From the NCBI GenBank assembly GCA_018700055.1, contig JABISL010000052.1:1-33340 (forward strand): 33,340 bases of DNA, in the 5' to 3' direction. The position numbers and the translations under genes are program-made. Below are positions 7,973 to 16,441 of the stretch, piece by piece. Under the pieces are notes generated by a model. The model saw only the letters and a program-made list of their open reading frames with translations, had not been told where the DNA came from and did not search any database. This stretch comes from a bacterium (lineage in GTDB: Bacteria; Margulisbacteria; Marinamargulisbacteria; UBA817; JABISL01). The number at the start of each line of letters is the position of its first letter. Position 1 is the stretch's first letter.

Positions 7973-8644
7973 ATGGAAGATAACCTTCCTATCAAAGAGT
8001 TTCTTGATCGCCCAGACCTAGACCTTTGCCCTGAGAATGGGGAAAAGAAAGTCTTGCTCCATTCATGTTGCGCACCGTGCTCAGGCGAAGTCATCGAGGC
8101 CATGATTGAGTCGGGAATTGAGCTAACAATCTTTTTTTATAACCCCAATATCCATCCAAAAAAAGAGTACGAGTTGCGCAAGGATGAAAATGTTAGGTTC
8201 GCTAAGCGATACAATATTCCTTTTGTTGATGCAGACTATGATGATGATAACTGGTTTGAAAGAGCCAAGGGAATGGAGATGGAGCCAGAACGAGGGATTC
8301 GCTGCACGATGTGCTTTGATATGCGGTTTGAGCGCTCAGCACTTTATGCCAGTGAAAATGGGTTTACTAACTTTACGAGTAGTCTGGGTATATCTAGATG
8401 GAAGAATATGGACCAAATCAACGATTGTGGAAACAAGGCCGCAGATCACTACCCTAATGTGAATTATTGGACCTACAATTGGCGTAAACAGGGTGGGGGT
8501 GGACGAATGTATGAAATTGCCAAAAAGTATGGAATGTATAAACAAGAGTATTGTGGATGTGTTTATTCATTGAGAGACAGTAATCAATGGCGAAAAAAAT
8601 CAGATCGGAGCGTCATACGTATCGGTGAAAATCATTACGAATAG
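7973..8644 (+). CDS. queH: Epoxyqueuosine reductase QueH
   Basis: 223 residues. Catalyses the last step of queuosine synthesis in tRNA (epoxyqueuosine to queuosine) and is the non-homologous alternative to QueG. The family's cysteine clusters are all present: HSCCAPCS (C32, C33, C36), CTMCFDMR (C111, C114) and EYCGC (C194, C196), which bind the iron-sulfur and iron centres. [17 protein letters not shown] is another family signature. Translation probably depends on coupling to purE, which ends 2 bases upstream, because no clear ribosome-binding site is seen. No other que gene is in the window. Confidence 0.94.
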   Translation: MEDNLPIKEFLDRPDLDLCPENGEKKVLLHSCCAPCSGEVIEAMIESGIELTIFFYNPNIHPKKEYELRKDENVRFAKRYNIPFVDADYDDDNWFERAKGMEMEPERGIRCTMCFDMRFERSALYASENGFTNFTSSLGISRWKNMDQINDCGNKAADHYPNVNYWTYNWRKQGGGGRMYEIAKKYGMYKQEYCGCVYSLRDSNQWRKKSDRSVIRIGENHYE

Positions 8645-8775
8645 ATAGGGGTTTTAGTTGATTCTGTGATAAATAGTCTGTAAAATATTACTTTACAATG
8701 ACATTATCAGTTTGTAATTTGTGAATAAGGGGTTAATTGAGTGGAATCAGTTGATAGAAATACAAGGGTGACAGA
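8645..8775. other. Spacer between queH and the unknown gene, with a small inverted repeat
   Basis: 131 AT-rich bases. The inverted repeat TGTAAA (8679-8684) / TTTACA (8692-8697), with a 7-base spacer, may be an operator. No terminator with a U-tract and no convincing -35/-10 pair was seen. Confidence 0.3.
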
Positions 8776-9558
8776 ATGAACTCTGCAGGTGGGCTCTCGA
8801 TGAGTGGGTTACCTCCTGTTCAGCCTTCAAATAGAGGGTTTTCATTAGAGCGATCAACGTCTCCTACTAGCGTGTCAGATTTGGTAGGTGAAGGGCTTTC
8901 AGAGAGTATTGATCCATCAAATGCAAACCCCATTAGCCGACAAGCATCTGTTCCTATTAAAGAACTAACGCCAGCTGAGATTAATGAAAAGCAGTTGGCT
9001 GTATTAGAAAAATATAAAAATGATGTCCAATCTCCAGATGTTAAGACATTAGAATCAGATATGAATCATGGTGCCTTTGTGAAGTCCACAGAAGCTGGCG
9101 CCACCAAGATAAAAAAAGAAGAAGAAATAGCATCAAGTTCTGAAGAAGAGGTCGCTGATTCAGAATTAGTAGACTCTGTGCTCAATCTCGATCAACTAAA
9201 TACTGATAAAAGTGGTCATATATCTGTTAATTACGTAAATCAAAATCAGCCCCAATTACAAAAGAAAACAGAGGGCGGACAACTAGAGTATAACTATGAA
9301 AATGGGGCTTCTCCAGAAGCACAAAGCTATGCGAATCAACTTCCACTAGCGGGTGATGCCGCCAAGAATGGAGATTTGTCACTTGCAATGGAATTAAAAA
9401 ACCTAGCGGAATTGGGTAAAGGTGGATTTTCACAAAAAGCATCAAGAGCACAAGCGCTAAGTTACCTTGAAGACTTGTTGCAAAAATATGCTCCTCTTCC
9501 GAACCCACTAGAAGTCGGGTCGGATTCACCGCTACCCCCTGCGACACCAGCCGCTTAA
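8776..9558 (+). CDS. Unknown protein, mostly disordered
   Basis: 260 residues with no recognised domain. The N-terminal 60 residues are rich in Ser, Pro and Gly. A short helical stretch (about 64-82) follows, then a highly acidic run with KKEEE and SSSEEEVADSE (about 113-130). A probably helical C-terminal segment (about 190-240) ends in a Pro/Ala tail. There is no signal peptide and no membrane helix, so it is probably cytosolic or exported by an unrecognised route. AAGGGTGACAGA precedes the ATG, a weak to fair ribosome-binding site. The even codon structure over 783 bases and the lack of a competing frame argue that it is real. In style it resembles the unknown protein at 24510. It converges on the metallo-hydrolase gene across a hairpin at 9641-9701. 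Confidence 0.72.
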   Translation: MNSAGGLSMSGLPPVQPSNRGFSLERSTSPTSVSDLVGEGLSESIDPSNANPISRQASVPIKELTPAEINEKQLAVLEKYKNDVQSPDVKTLESDMNHGAFVKSTEAGATKIKKEEEIASSSEEEVADSELVDSVLNLDQLNTDKSGHISVNYVNQNQPQLQKKTEGGQLEYNYENGASPEAQSYANQLPLAGDAAKNGDLSLAMELKNLAELGKGGFSQKASRAQALSYLEDLLQKYAPLPNPLEVGSDSPLPPATPAA

Positions 9559-9640
9559 TTAGTAAATAAATCTGTTAATCTGGTTAAGAATCACAGGCCC
9601 TAACCGATAATATATGTATCCGAACGTCGAGTAGGCGGGG

Positions 9641-9701
9641 GAGCCAAAATCGGGAGGGTGTATGCCTAGTAACCCTAGAGCGGACCATCCTCCTTTGGCT
9701 C
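9641..9701. repeat. Long hairpin between convergent genes
   Basis: Outer arms GAGCCAAA (9641-9648) and TTTGGCTC (9694-9701) pair perfectly. After a 4-base bulge on the left, an inner stem GGAGG (9653-9657) / CCTCC (9689-9693) continues the helix, with a further AGGGT/ACCCT pairing possible inside. The right arm ends in the metallo-hydrolase stop codon. There is no U-tract on either strand, so it is not a standard intrinsic terminator. It could stabilise the 3' ends of both transcripts or be a small RNA. Confidence 0.5.
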
Positions 9702-10537
9702 TAAAGAGTAATAACCATGCCGTCATAAGCGGCACAGCATTTAAGATTGCTTTTTCGGGATTGAATGGTAGACAGACACTCATCTTGAATCGCATCGATT
9801 TCTTGGTCTTGTCGATCGGGGTCGTGATGAAATAAGACGAGCTGAGATACGTTTGATGCAAGAGCTAGATTTAGTGCTTCAGAGGCCAAGCTATGGCCCC
9901 AGTCGCGTTTAAACGGCATGTCAGAATCTATATACTGCGCATCATGAATCAAAATGTCGGCCCCATCACAAAAATCAACAAAGTAAGAAAGGGCGTGGTC
10001 CTGTTCTAGGACATCAGATGCGCCTAGCTGATTGTCTGGCAAAAATACTAATGAGTGACCATCCGCTTCAATACGATACCCATAACATTGTCCGGGATGA
10101 TTGGCTTGAATATAAGAAATGGTACAGCCTAACTCGTGGGACAATTCATTGAGCTTGTCAGAGGTAGTCAATGTGGCTTTAATAGCGTCCGTGGTTAGTG
10201 GAAAGCAAACCCCATCCATTTGATCTGTGAGATATTTCAACATGGCATCACCATCAGGAGAGTAGATGTTGATTTGCTGACCGTCTTGGTAGATGGGTGC
10301 AAAAAAAGGAAACCCTTGGATGTGATCCCAATGCACATGTGTTTGTAATAGATGGATAGGGGCTTGTGATTCGAGTAAAGACTGGCCCACAGTACGAATT
10401 CCAGACCCCGCATCAATGATTACTGATTTGCCATTATCAAGAGAGACACGGATACAGGTAGTGTTTCCCCCGTACTTTACTTTATGTTTAGTTAATCCAG
10501 GACAGGATCCCCGCGCGCCTAAAATGTCGATTCTCAT
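9701..10537 (-). CDS. Metallo-beta-lactamase-fold hydrolase
   Basis: 278 residues. The di-metal motif is THVHWDH (H67, H69, D71, H72), inside LLQTHVHWDHIQGFPFF. Other typical elements are GARGSCPG at the N-terminus, NHPGQCYGYRIE, LPDN, LIHDAQY and a late GHS histidine. This matches the group with PhnP, RNase Z-like and class II cAMP phosphodiesterase-like enzymes, which cut phosphodiesters, but the substrate cannot be named. Its ATG overlaps the putA stop as ATGA, so it is translated with putA in one operon. That suggests a role linked to proline use or its control, but no such role is known to me. Confidence 0.88.
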   Translation of the reverse strand: MRIDILGARGSCPGLTKHKVKYGGNTTCIRVSLDNGKSVIIDAGSGIRTVGQSLLESQAPIHLLQTHVHWDHIQGFPFFAPIYQDGQQINIYSPDGDAMLKYLTDQMDGVCFPLTTDAIKATLTTSDKLNELSHELGCTISYIQANHPGQCYGYRIEADGHSLVFLPDNQLGASDVLEQDHALSYFVDFCDGADILIHDAQYIDSDMPFKRDWGHSLASEALNLALASNVSQLVLFHHDPDRQDQEIDAIQDECLSTIQSRKSNLKCCAAYDGMVITL

Positions 10538-13500
10538 GAATTACAGTCTACTTTAGGATGACCTAAATTCCCATATCTATGTGTGTCTCTACTCATACTA
10601 ATTTCTTGATAAAAACGTAAGCATTCAATGGCGCCATTCGCATTGCAGGATGAAATGAGCATCTGTTGGCGAGTATGGATAATGTCTCTAGCGTCGGAAT
10701 CACTAGGGGGAGACAAAAATCGAACCAGTGAGGGGACGGAGAGTTGTCTTAAATGAGTCAAGAAAAGCTCTTGGGTAAAGATGTCTAATCGAGACCCTTT
10801 GGGTAAAAGGGCGATGATATCAGTAAAGAATGCGCCTACCTTGGGAGATGTGTCGCGGGATAACATAATATGGATGGGAGCATTAGTACTGATAGATGCT
10901 AAGCAGAACTGAGCAATATGGTCTAGGGTATCAGACGCATGATGCCGATAGATGATACCGGTTCTTAGGCGATATTCTAGGATGTTATCTTGTCCCAAAA
11001 GCGTATCCAGATGAGTAGGTTTAGCAAAATTAGAAGCCCACTTCTCATAGTTGTTTGCGAGATGGGGAAGTTCAGAGATATTAAGTGAGATAACAGCTGT
11101 GTGGGATAAGAATTGTTGGGTGCGATCAGAAAGTTTGATTGCGGGTAAGGTGCTATCTGAGGCCCCTTCAATATGACTGAACTGTAATAAATAATTAGGG
11201 CCACCTGCTTTGAGTCCCCAACCGAGACTGCTTCCCTTAATACCACCGAAAGGCTGACGATTAACAATGGCACCAGTACTGGGTCTATTAATATATAAAT
11301 TTCCTGCTTGGATTTGAGATTGCCATTTACTTTGCTCTCTTTCATCCAAACTATGTAAACCTGCAGTTAATCCATAGCTACTTCGGTTTGCGATATCAAT
11401 CGCATGGGTCAGATCATCAGCACAACATATCCCTAGGATGGGGCCAAAGACTTCGGTCTTAAAGAAATTACTACCCGGCTGTACATTCCAAATGAGTCCA
11501 GGGCTTAATAAAGTCTCAGAGAGTAGCGAGGGACGAATAAGCCACTCCTCTTTGGGGTGGAGGGATTGAAGTAGTTGTTGGATACGCTCATTTGGCGGCC
11601 CTATAAGGGGGACTATTTTGTTATGGAGTTCCGAAGAAGGTCCACAGTCAAGACTCTTAACAGCATCTATAAGGAGGGACTTAAAAAAGGGCGATTCATA
11701 GACATTTTTCTCACAGATCATTAAGCTAGCCGCACTGCATTTTTGACCAGAAAACCCAAAGGCGGATTGAATAGTATATTGAATGGCTTGTTCCCAATCC
11801 GACATTTCGGTGATGATGACCGTATTCTTTCCCCCTGTTTCAGCAATGATAGGCATTGTGGGTCGAAGTAACTGAAGGCAATGAGCCGTATCATTCGATC
11901 CCGTAAAGACTAACTGCTTAACAGAAGGGTGTTTAATGATAGTCGTTGCTTGCTCATCTTTGCATGTGACACACTGCAATGCCGTCTGAGGGACACCTGC
12001 TTGATGGAATAAATGTACAAGGTACTGCCCGATAGAAGCCGCTTCTGGTGCGGGTTTTAGAAGAACAGGGTTTCCACTGATCAACGCAGCTGCAATTCCC
12101 CCAACAGGAATGGAGCAAGGAAAATTCCATGGTGGAATAACACAAGTAAGTCCTATGGGGGTAAGCGTTAGGTTTGGGTCATTGCTAAGTGTTAAATACT
12201 GTCGTCGATAGTATTCGAGAAAATCGATTGCTTCAGAAACCTCAGCGTCCGCTTCTAGAACCGATTTATGGACCGTATGTTGAATGAGACGTATCAGTTC
12301 CTTGCGATGATTACGAAGCGTCATTGCCATCTTTCCGAGTAGAGCAGAGCGATCCTTAACAGAGTCTGATTCCGCAGAAGAACAGGGCTCACTAAGGATC
12401 CCTATAGTGGTATTGATATCCGAGTCCGAGGCCCACTGAACGGTATCATTTGTTGAGACAGGGTTTGAGGCGAGTAAGTCATTCGCCCAAGCTACATTAT
12501 GAGGTAATACCCAGTCCGTATCGGGTTCATTCGTAAAAGGCGAGTCTTCAGTGAGACCTATAGGAGACTCCGTGACTCTGTTTTGCAGACGATGAGACTC
12601 TTGTGACACTTCTCGTGTAGCGGAAAAAGAGGATATGAATCGTTCAACTTCTTGAGTCCATTGAGGTGTTCCCGGTCGGATTGTATAAAGATGTCTCAAG
12701 AAGTTTTCTGGAGACATATTCTCATCCAAGCGTCTTAAGAGATAGGCGATAGAATAATGCGTATGTCCTGGATGAGAAATAGGGCAATACAACAACACAT
12801 CATCAACCAACATTTGAACGACTTTTCGAACATGTGTTCCCATCCCATATAACATCTCAAAGGAGACATACTGTTCAACACCGTGTTGTGCCCGTTCTAA
12901 TAATGCAAAGGAAATATCAAATACATTATGAGACCCAATACCAATATGAGCGGAGTGTGCGTTTTGAGGACGACAGGCATAAAGGATCATTTTTTTGAAA
13001 TTGGCGTCAGTGTCTATTTTTTCGGAGTAGGGTGCCTGAGACCAATCCGATTGACTTGCAATGATCTGTTCCATTCTCAAATTAGCCCCTTTTACCAGAC
13101 GGATTTTGATTGGAGACCCCCCCATCTTAACCCTCTCTTGGGCCCATTCGGTCAAGTCCTTCTGAATGCCAAAGGAGTTGGGGATGTATGACTGAAGAAC
13201 AATTCCCGCGTAGAGTGATTTAAAGCGAGGCTCATCCAAGATAGTTTGAAATACATCTATGGTTAGAAACAGGTCATCAAAAAACTCCATATCCAAATAT
13301 ACAAATGTGGAATGTGACTGAGCCACCTCAAAAATCATGCCTAAACGGCTCATTAAAAGAGATTTTTGGGAGGGGCCTTTAAGCGGGTGTAGATTTGGGT
13401 AGAGTGAGGATAACTTAAGAGAAACGCAATCAATAGTTGGTGTTTCAATCAATGTGATGATAGATGCCAAAAAGTCTTCAGCAGATTTATGCCCAATAAC

Positions 13501-14013
13501 GGTTTCTCCTAAATAAGAGATGTTGGCAGAAATGCCATACCGACTTAATCCGTGTAGTGCTTTTGCCAGAGGGTCCTTTTTTCCCGGGAGCATATACTCA
13601 TGAAACTCTTTTTCTAAGGAACTACTGGTGTATTTCGTAGCGAAACTGGGGAAGAATCGACCAAAGATTAGAAACCCAAACATTTTAAGTTGATCCGAAG
13701 CCGTTAGTCCACCGGGGATACCATGTTTACTAATTAGGTATTTGATCTGACTAGTGGCACGTTTGGGAGACACCGCTCGAAAAAACTGATCCGCAAGATC
13801 CGTAAAAAACAATATGCTTTGCTTGTTTCGTAATAAACTGGCACGCTTTTTAATGACAAGTTGGTCTTCAGGGGACTGTAGCGTCAGTGCCATATGAATA
13901 ATTAAAGAAGCGAGCTCAATAGCACCTTTCTCCTTTTCTTCATGAGTGAGCTTCCACTTTTTGGGTAGCTCAATATATTCTTTAGCATTTTCTAAAAGTT
14001 GATAAAAATTCAA
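10534..14013 (-). CDS. putA: Bifunctional proline dehydrogenase / glutamate-semialdehyde dehydrogenase PutA
   Basis: 1159 residues. Oxidises proline to P5C with FAD, passing electrons to the quinone pool, and then oxidises the semialdehyde to glutamate with NAD+. The PRODH barrel covers about 100-460 (RLVKGANLRMEQ near 304; YCPISHPGHTHYSIAYLLRR). The ALDH domain covers about 500-970, with VIPPWNFP, ETGGKNTVI and catalytic C759 in GQKCSAASL. About 180 further residues form the extra C-terminal domain of the longer PutA types. There is no N-terminal ribbon-helix-helix domain, so this PutA should not repress its own gene. The start is a TTG at 14011-14013 with AAGGGG 6 bases upstream. The stop overlaps the hydrolase start (ATGA). 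A palindrome lies upstream at 14033-14047. Confidence 0.96.
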   Translation of the reverse strand: MNFYQLLENAKEYIELPKKWKLTHEEKEKGAIELASLIIHMALTLQSPEDQLVIKKRASLLRNKQSILFFTDLADQFFRAVSPKRATSQIKYLISKHGIPGGLTASDQLKMFGFLIFGRFFPSFATKYTSSSLEKEFHEYMLPGKKDPLAKALHGLSRYGISANISYLGETVIGHKSAEDFLASIITLIETPTIDCVSLKLSSLYPNLHPLKGPSQKSLLMSRLGMIFEVAQSHSTFVYLDMEFFDDLFLTIDVFQTILDEPRFKSLYAGIVLQSYIPNSFGIQKDLTEWAQERVKMGGSPIKIRLVKGANLRMEQIIASQSDWSQAPYSEKIDTDANFKKMILYACRPQNAHSAHIGIGSHNVFDISFALLERAQHGVEQYVSFEMLYGMGTHVRKVVQMLVDDVLLYCPISHPGHTHYSIAYLLRRLDENMSPENFLRHLYTIRPGTPQWTQEVERFISSFSATREVSQESHRLQNRVTESPIGLTEDSPFTNEPDTDWVLPHNVAWANDLLASNPVSTNDTVQWASDSDINTTIGILSEPCSSAESDSVKDRSALLGKMAMTLRNHRKELIRLIQHTVHKSVLEADAEVSEAIDFLEYYRRQYLTLSNDPNLTLTPIGLTCVIPPWNFPCSIPVGGIAAALISGNPVLLKPAPEAASIGQYLVHLFHQAGVPQTALQCVTCKDEQATTIIKHPSVKQLVFTGSNDTAHCLQLLRPTMPIIAETGGKNTVIITEMSDWEQAIQYTIQSAFGFSGQKCSAASLMICEKNVYESPFFKSLLIDAVKSLDCGPSSELHNKIVPLIGPPNERIQQLLQSLHPKEEWLIRPSLLSETLLSPGLIWNVQPGSNFFKTEVFGPILGICCADDLTHAIDIANRSSYGLTAGLHSLDEREQSKWQSQIQAGNLYINRPSTGAIVNRQPFGGIKGSSLGWGLKAGGPNYLLQFSHIEGASDSTLPAIKLSDRTQQFLSHTAVISLNISELPHLANNYEKWASNFAKPTHLDTLLGQDNILEYRLRTGIIYRHHASDTLDHIAQFCLASISTNAPIHIMLSRDTSPKVGAFFTDIIALLPKGSRLDIFTQELFLTHLRQLSVPSLVRFLSPPSDSDARDIIHTRQQMLISSCNANGAIECLRFYQEISMSRDTHRYGNLGHPKVDCNS

Positions 14014-14032
14014 ATGGGGCCCCTTGAGATCA

Positions 14033-14047
14033 ATCGTTTGAAACGAT
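14033..14047. promoter_or_regulatory. Perfect 15-base palindrome between putA and the M20 gene (candidate operator)
   Basis: ATCGTTTGAAACGAT, two 7-base arms around a central G. It lies in the 79-base divergent region, 20 bases upstream of the putA start and 46 bases upstream of the M20 start. The position suits a dimeric repressor or activator acting on both genes. The regulator is unknown and the PutA here lacks a DNA-binding domain. Confidence 0.55.
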
Positions 14048-14092
14048 ATATACCTATCATTTTAGGCTAAAAATATGGGAAAATAAATAAAG

Positions 14093-15208
14093 ATGAATAA
14101 TTTAACGCGATTCGAAATGATTCTTAGATCCTGGTGCGAGATTAATACTGGCTCTAGGAACCATGATGGCCAAACACAAATTCAGGCATTGCTCGCCAAA
14201 GAGTTCGGCCAATTACCTGCGACTAGTAATGTATTAGACTTGCCGACACATCCCGCACTTCATATAAAAAAGAATAGACCTAAGGACGCCCCCAAGCTTT
14301 CTATATTATTCGTTGGCCATACCGATACGGTATTTAGCCAAACGCATTCTTTTCAGAGTGTGACCCAATTAGAAGGAGACAAACTGTCAGGGCCGGGAAT
14401 TCTAGATATGAAGGCCGGAATATTAATCTTATTAGAAAGTCTTAAAACAATGGAATCGCAGCCCTGGGCCAAGGATATATATTGGGAAGTGTTGCTGACA
14501 TCCGATGAAGAAATTGGATCCCCGGACTCCAAAGACTGGCTAGTAACTGAATCGAATCGGTTTGATATAGGCTTGGTGTTTGAGCCTTGCTTAGAGAATG
14601 GGAACTTTATTAGTGACAGAAAAGGGTCCACCAATATTAAAGTAACGACAAAAGGTAAAGCGGCGCATGTCGGGAGAGCGATCAAAGATGGTGTTAACGC
14701 CATCGATCAATTGGTAAGCTTTTTAGGGGACCTTGTGTCTCAAAAAAAGGAAGGGTTAATTATTAACGTTGGGACAATTACAGGTGGCGAAAAGGCCAAT
14801 ATTGTACCGGATTATGCGGAATGTATGATTAATATAAGAGGTGGGGTTGAGTCTGATATAAACGGGGTGCTGGAATGGATGGAAGGCTATAAACCCAATA
14901 TAGGAACACTAGAAATAGAGTGTTTGGGGTTACGTCCACCCAAACCACTCACCCCTGAAGTATCGACATTGTTAGGCCACCTAAAAGAAGCAGGGACCTC
15001 TCTCGGACAACCGATTGATTGGGAATCCAGTGGCGGTGTGTGTGATGGTAACTTTATGGCGGCAGGTGGTTTGCCAACGATCGACACTCTGGGAGCTATC
15101 GGAAAAGGAATGCATACGGACACCGAGTACATCGACCTTACGAGTATCGAAAAAAGAGTGGCGTTAACTGTCGCTTTTTTGGAAAGGGTATATCGAGCCC
15201 AATCCTAG
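14093..15208 (+). CDS. M20 metallopeptidase, CPG2-like; candidate succinylglutamate desuccinylase
   Basis: 371 residues. The complete M20 active site is visible: HTD (H76, D78), GILDMKAG (D105), DEEIGS with general base E139 and metal ligand E140, FEP (E164) and GMHTD (H341). The dimerisation-domain histidine is H192 in AAHVG. The family includes carboxypeptidase G2 (releases glutamate from N-acyl-glutamates), ArgE and DapE (a desuccinylase). The gene lies at the end of the ast operon, where astE would be expected, and no AstE-type M14 protein is seen. I infer hydrolysis of N-succinylglutamate to succinate and glutamate. A general acylamino-acid or folate-type substrate remains possible. It is divergent from putA over a shared palindrome, and its last 45 bases overlap astB tail to tail. 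Confidence 0.88.
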   Translation: MNNLTRFEMILRSWCEINTGSRNHDGQTQIQALLAKEFGQLPATSNVLDLPTHPALHIKKNRPKDAPKLSILFVGHTDTVFSQTHSFQSVTQLEGDKLSGPGILDMKAGILILLESLKTMESQPWAKDIYWEVLLTSDEEIGSPDSKDWLVTESNRFDIGLVFEPCLENGNFISDRKGSTNIKVTTKGKAAHVGRAIKDGVNAIDQLVSFLGDLVSQKKEGLIINVGTITGGEKANIVPDYAECMINIRGGVESDINGVLEWMEGYKPNIGTLEIECLGLRPPKPLTPEVSTLLGHLKEAGTSLGQPIDWESSGGVCDGNFMAAGGLPTIDTLGAIGKGMHTDTEYIDLTSIEKRVALTVAFLERVYRAQS

Positions 15209-16441
15209 GATTGCACTTAAGGAATCCAAAGCACGGTGTGTTTCTTCAATGAGATGTGGGTCTTCTAGATCTTTTATCGATAGCGTTTCTCGATAATGCG
15301 TTTCTACCCATTGGATAAGTGTATCCACTTTGGAGTTAGTTAAGAGGACCCCTTGATGCATAGCGGCTTGTTCCGAGGGAGTTAGGACAACTCTTAATCG
15401 TAAACATGCCGGACCACCACCATTTTGCATGCTTTGTCGGACATCTACATAAACAACTTCTTGAATGATTGGTATTTCTGAGAGGGTATATGCGATTGCG
15501 TTCAGCGCCTCTGGGTAATCCAAACAATCAGAAGGAACAATAAAGACCATTTTTCCTGATGAAAGCGTCACGATCTGACTATTGAAAAAATAAGATCGTA
15601 TTGCAATGTCGAGTGGCAATGTTTCAGAGGGGATCATAAGGAAGTGGAGGGGGGCATCGAGAATAGTCTCGGCCTGGGAGTGAAAGGATGTTAGTGGATG
15701 GGTATAGGCCATTTCGTGATAGATATATACAGTCTGGTTCCCGACCCCAACCACATCATTATGAAACCCTCCCGAGTCAATGGCCTTTAGGCTTTCTTGC
15801 TGCATATATACGCCCTCATTAGAGAGCCCGTGTTGCTTGGCAATAGCCTGACTGGATTCAAGTGATTGTCGAGCTGGGTAAGAGGGATGTTCTGATGTAC
15901 TTTGAGAGGTTCCATATACAAACAAGTGGATGCCACGATCGCCATACTGTTTGCACAGTCGCGTATGATTTGCAGCCCCTTCATCTGGAAGTGTAGCAGG
16001 AAGTGACTCATGAACTTGAAAACGATCTCTGTCATCAAATAGAGTTCTAAGTAAATCCGTTGTAAATGGCGCTTCTATTCGACGATGAATACAGGTTTGG
16101 AGGTTGGCTGGGGTAATATGAACCTTGCTATCAGGAGTATCAGATGAAGGGGATATAGTGGCTGCATTGGCAGCCCACATGCTGGATGCACTGAACGCAT
16201 GATGACGTTTTTCTGGATCAGATAAATAAGGCTGATATGGGCGTTCGTGAGGCGGTAATACGCCTTGGGGGATGCCTAAGTCCATCAATACTTTCATTTT
16301 TTGAAGTCCCTGTATGGCAGCCGATTTGGGGTGAGAGACTTGGTTCTGATGGGCCATTGAGGCTTGATTGCCATAAGCTAATCCGCCAAAAAAATGGGTT
16401 GGTCCAATGAGACCATCTAGATTAAGTTCTTGGCTTACCAT
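15164..16441 (-). CDS. astB: N-succinylarginine dihydrolase
   Basis: 425 residues. Second step of the arginine succinyltransferase pathway: N2-succinylarginine to N2-succinylornithine, CO2 and two ammonia. The N-terminus NLDGLIGPTHFFGGLAYGN is diagnostic. The guanidino-modifying (pentein) site is visible as DEGAANH (E154), GGFHNDV (H227) and the nucleophile C346 in NGGGPACLRLRV. The length is slightly below the E. coli protein (about 447). The start overlaps the astD stop by one base (TAATG), which indicates translational coupling. The 3' end overlaps the M20 gene by 45 bases. Confidence 0.97.
   Translation of the reverse strand: MVSQELNLDGLIGPTHFFGGLAYGNQASMAHQNQVSHPKSAAIQGLQKMKVLMDLGIPQGVLPPHERPYQPYLSDPEKRHHAFSASSMWAANAATISPSSDTPDSKVHITPANLQTCIHRRIEAPFTTDLLRTLFDDRDRFQVHESLPATLPDEGAANHTRLCKQYGDRGIHLFVYGTSQSTSEHPSYPARQSLESSQAIAKQHGLSNEGVYMQQESLKAIDSGGFHNDVVGVGNQTVYIYHEMAYTHPLTSFHSQAETILDAPLHFLMIPSETLPLDIAIRSYFFNSQIVTLSSGKMVFIVPSDCLDYPEALNAIAYTLSEIPIIQEVVYVDVRQSMQNGGGPACLRLRVVLTPSEQAAMHQGVLLTNSKVDTLIQWVETHYRETLSIKDLEDPHLIEETHRALDSLSAILGLGSIYPFQKSDS

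Noticed and set aside
9559-9861. 100-residue minus-strand open frame ending at 9559
   Set aside because: It lies mostly inside the metallo-hydrolase gene in another frame, and the rest runs through the hairpin region; no ribosome-binding site.
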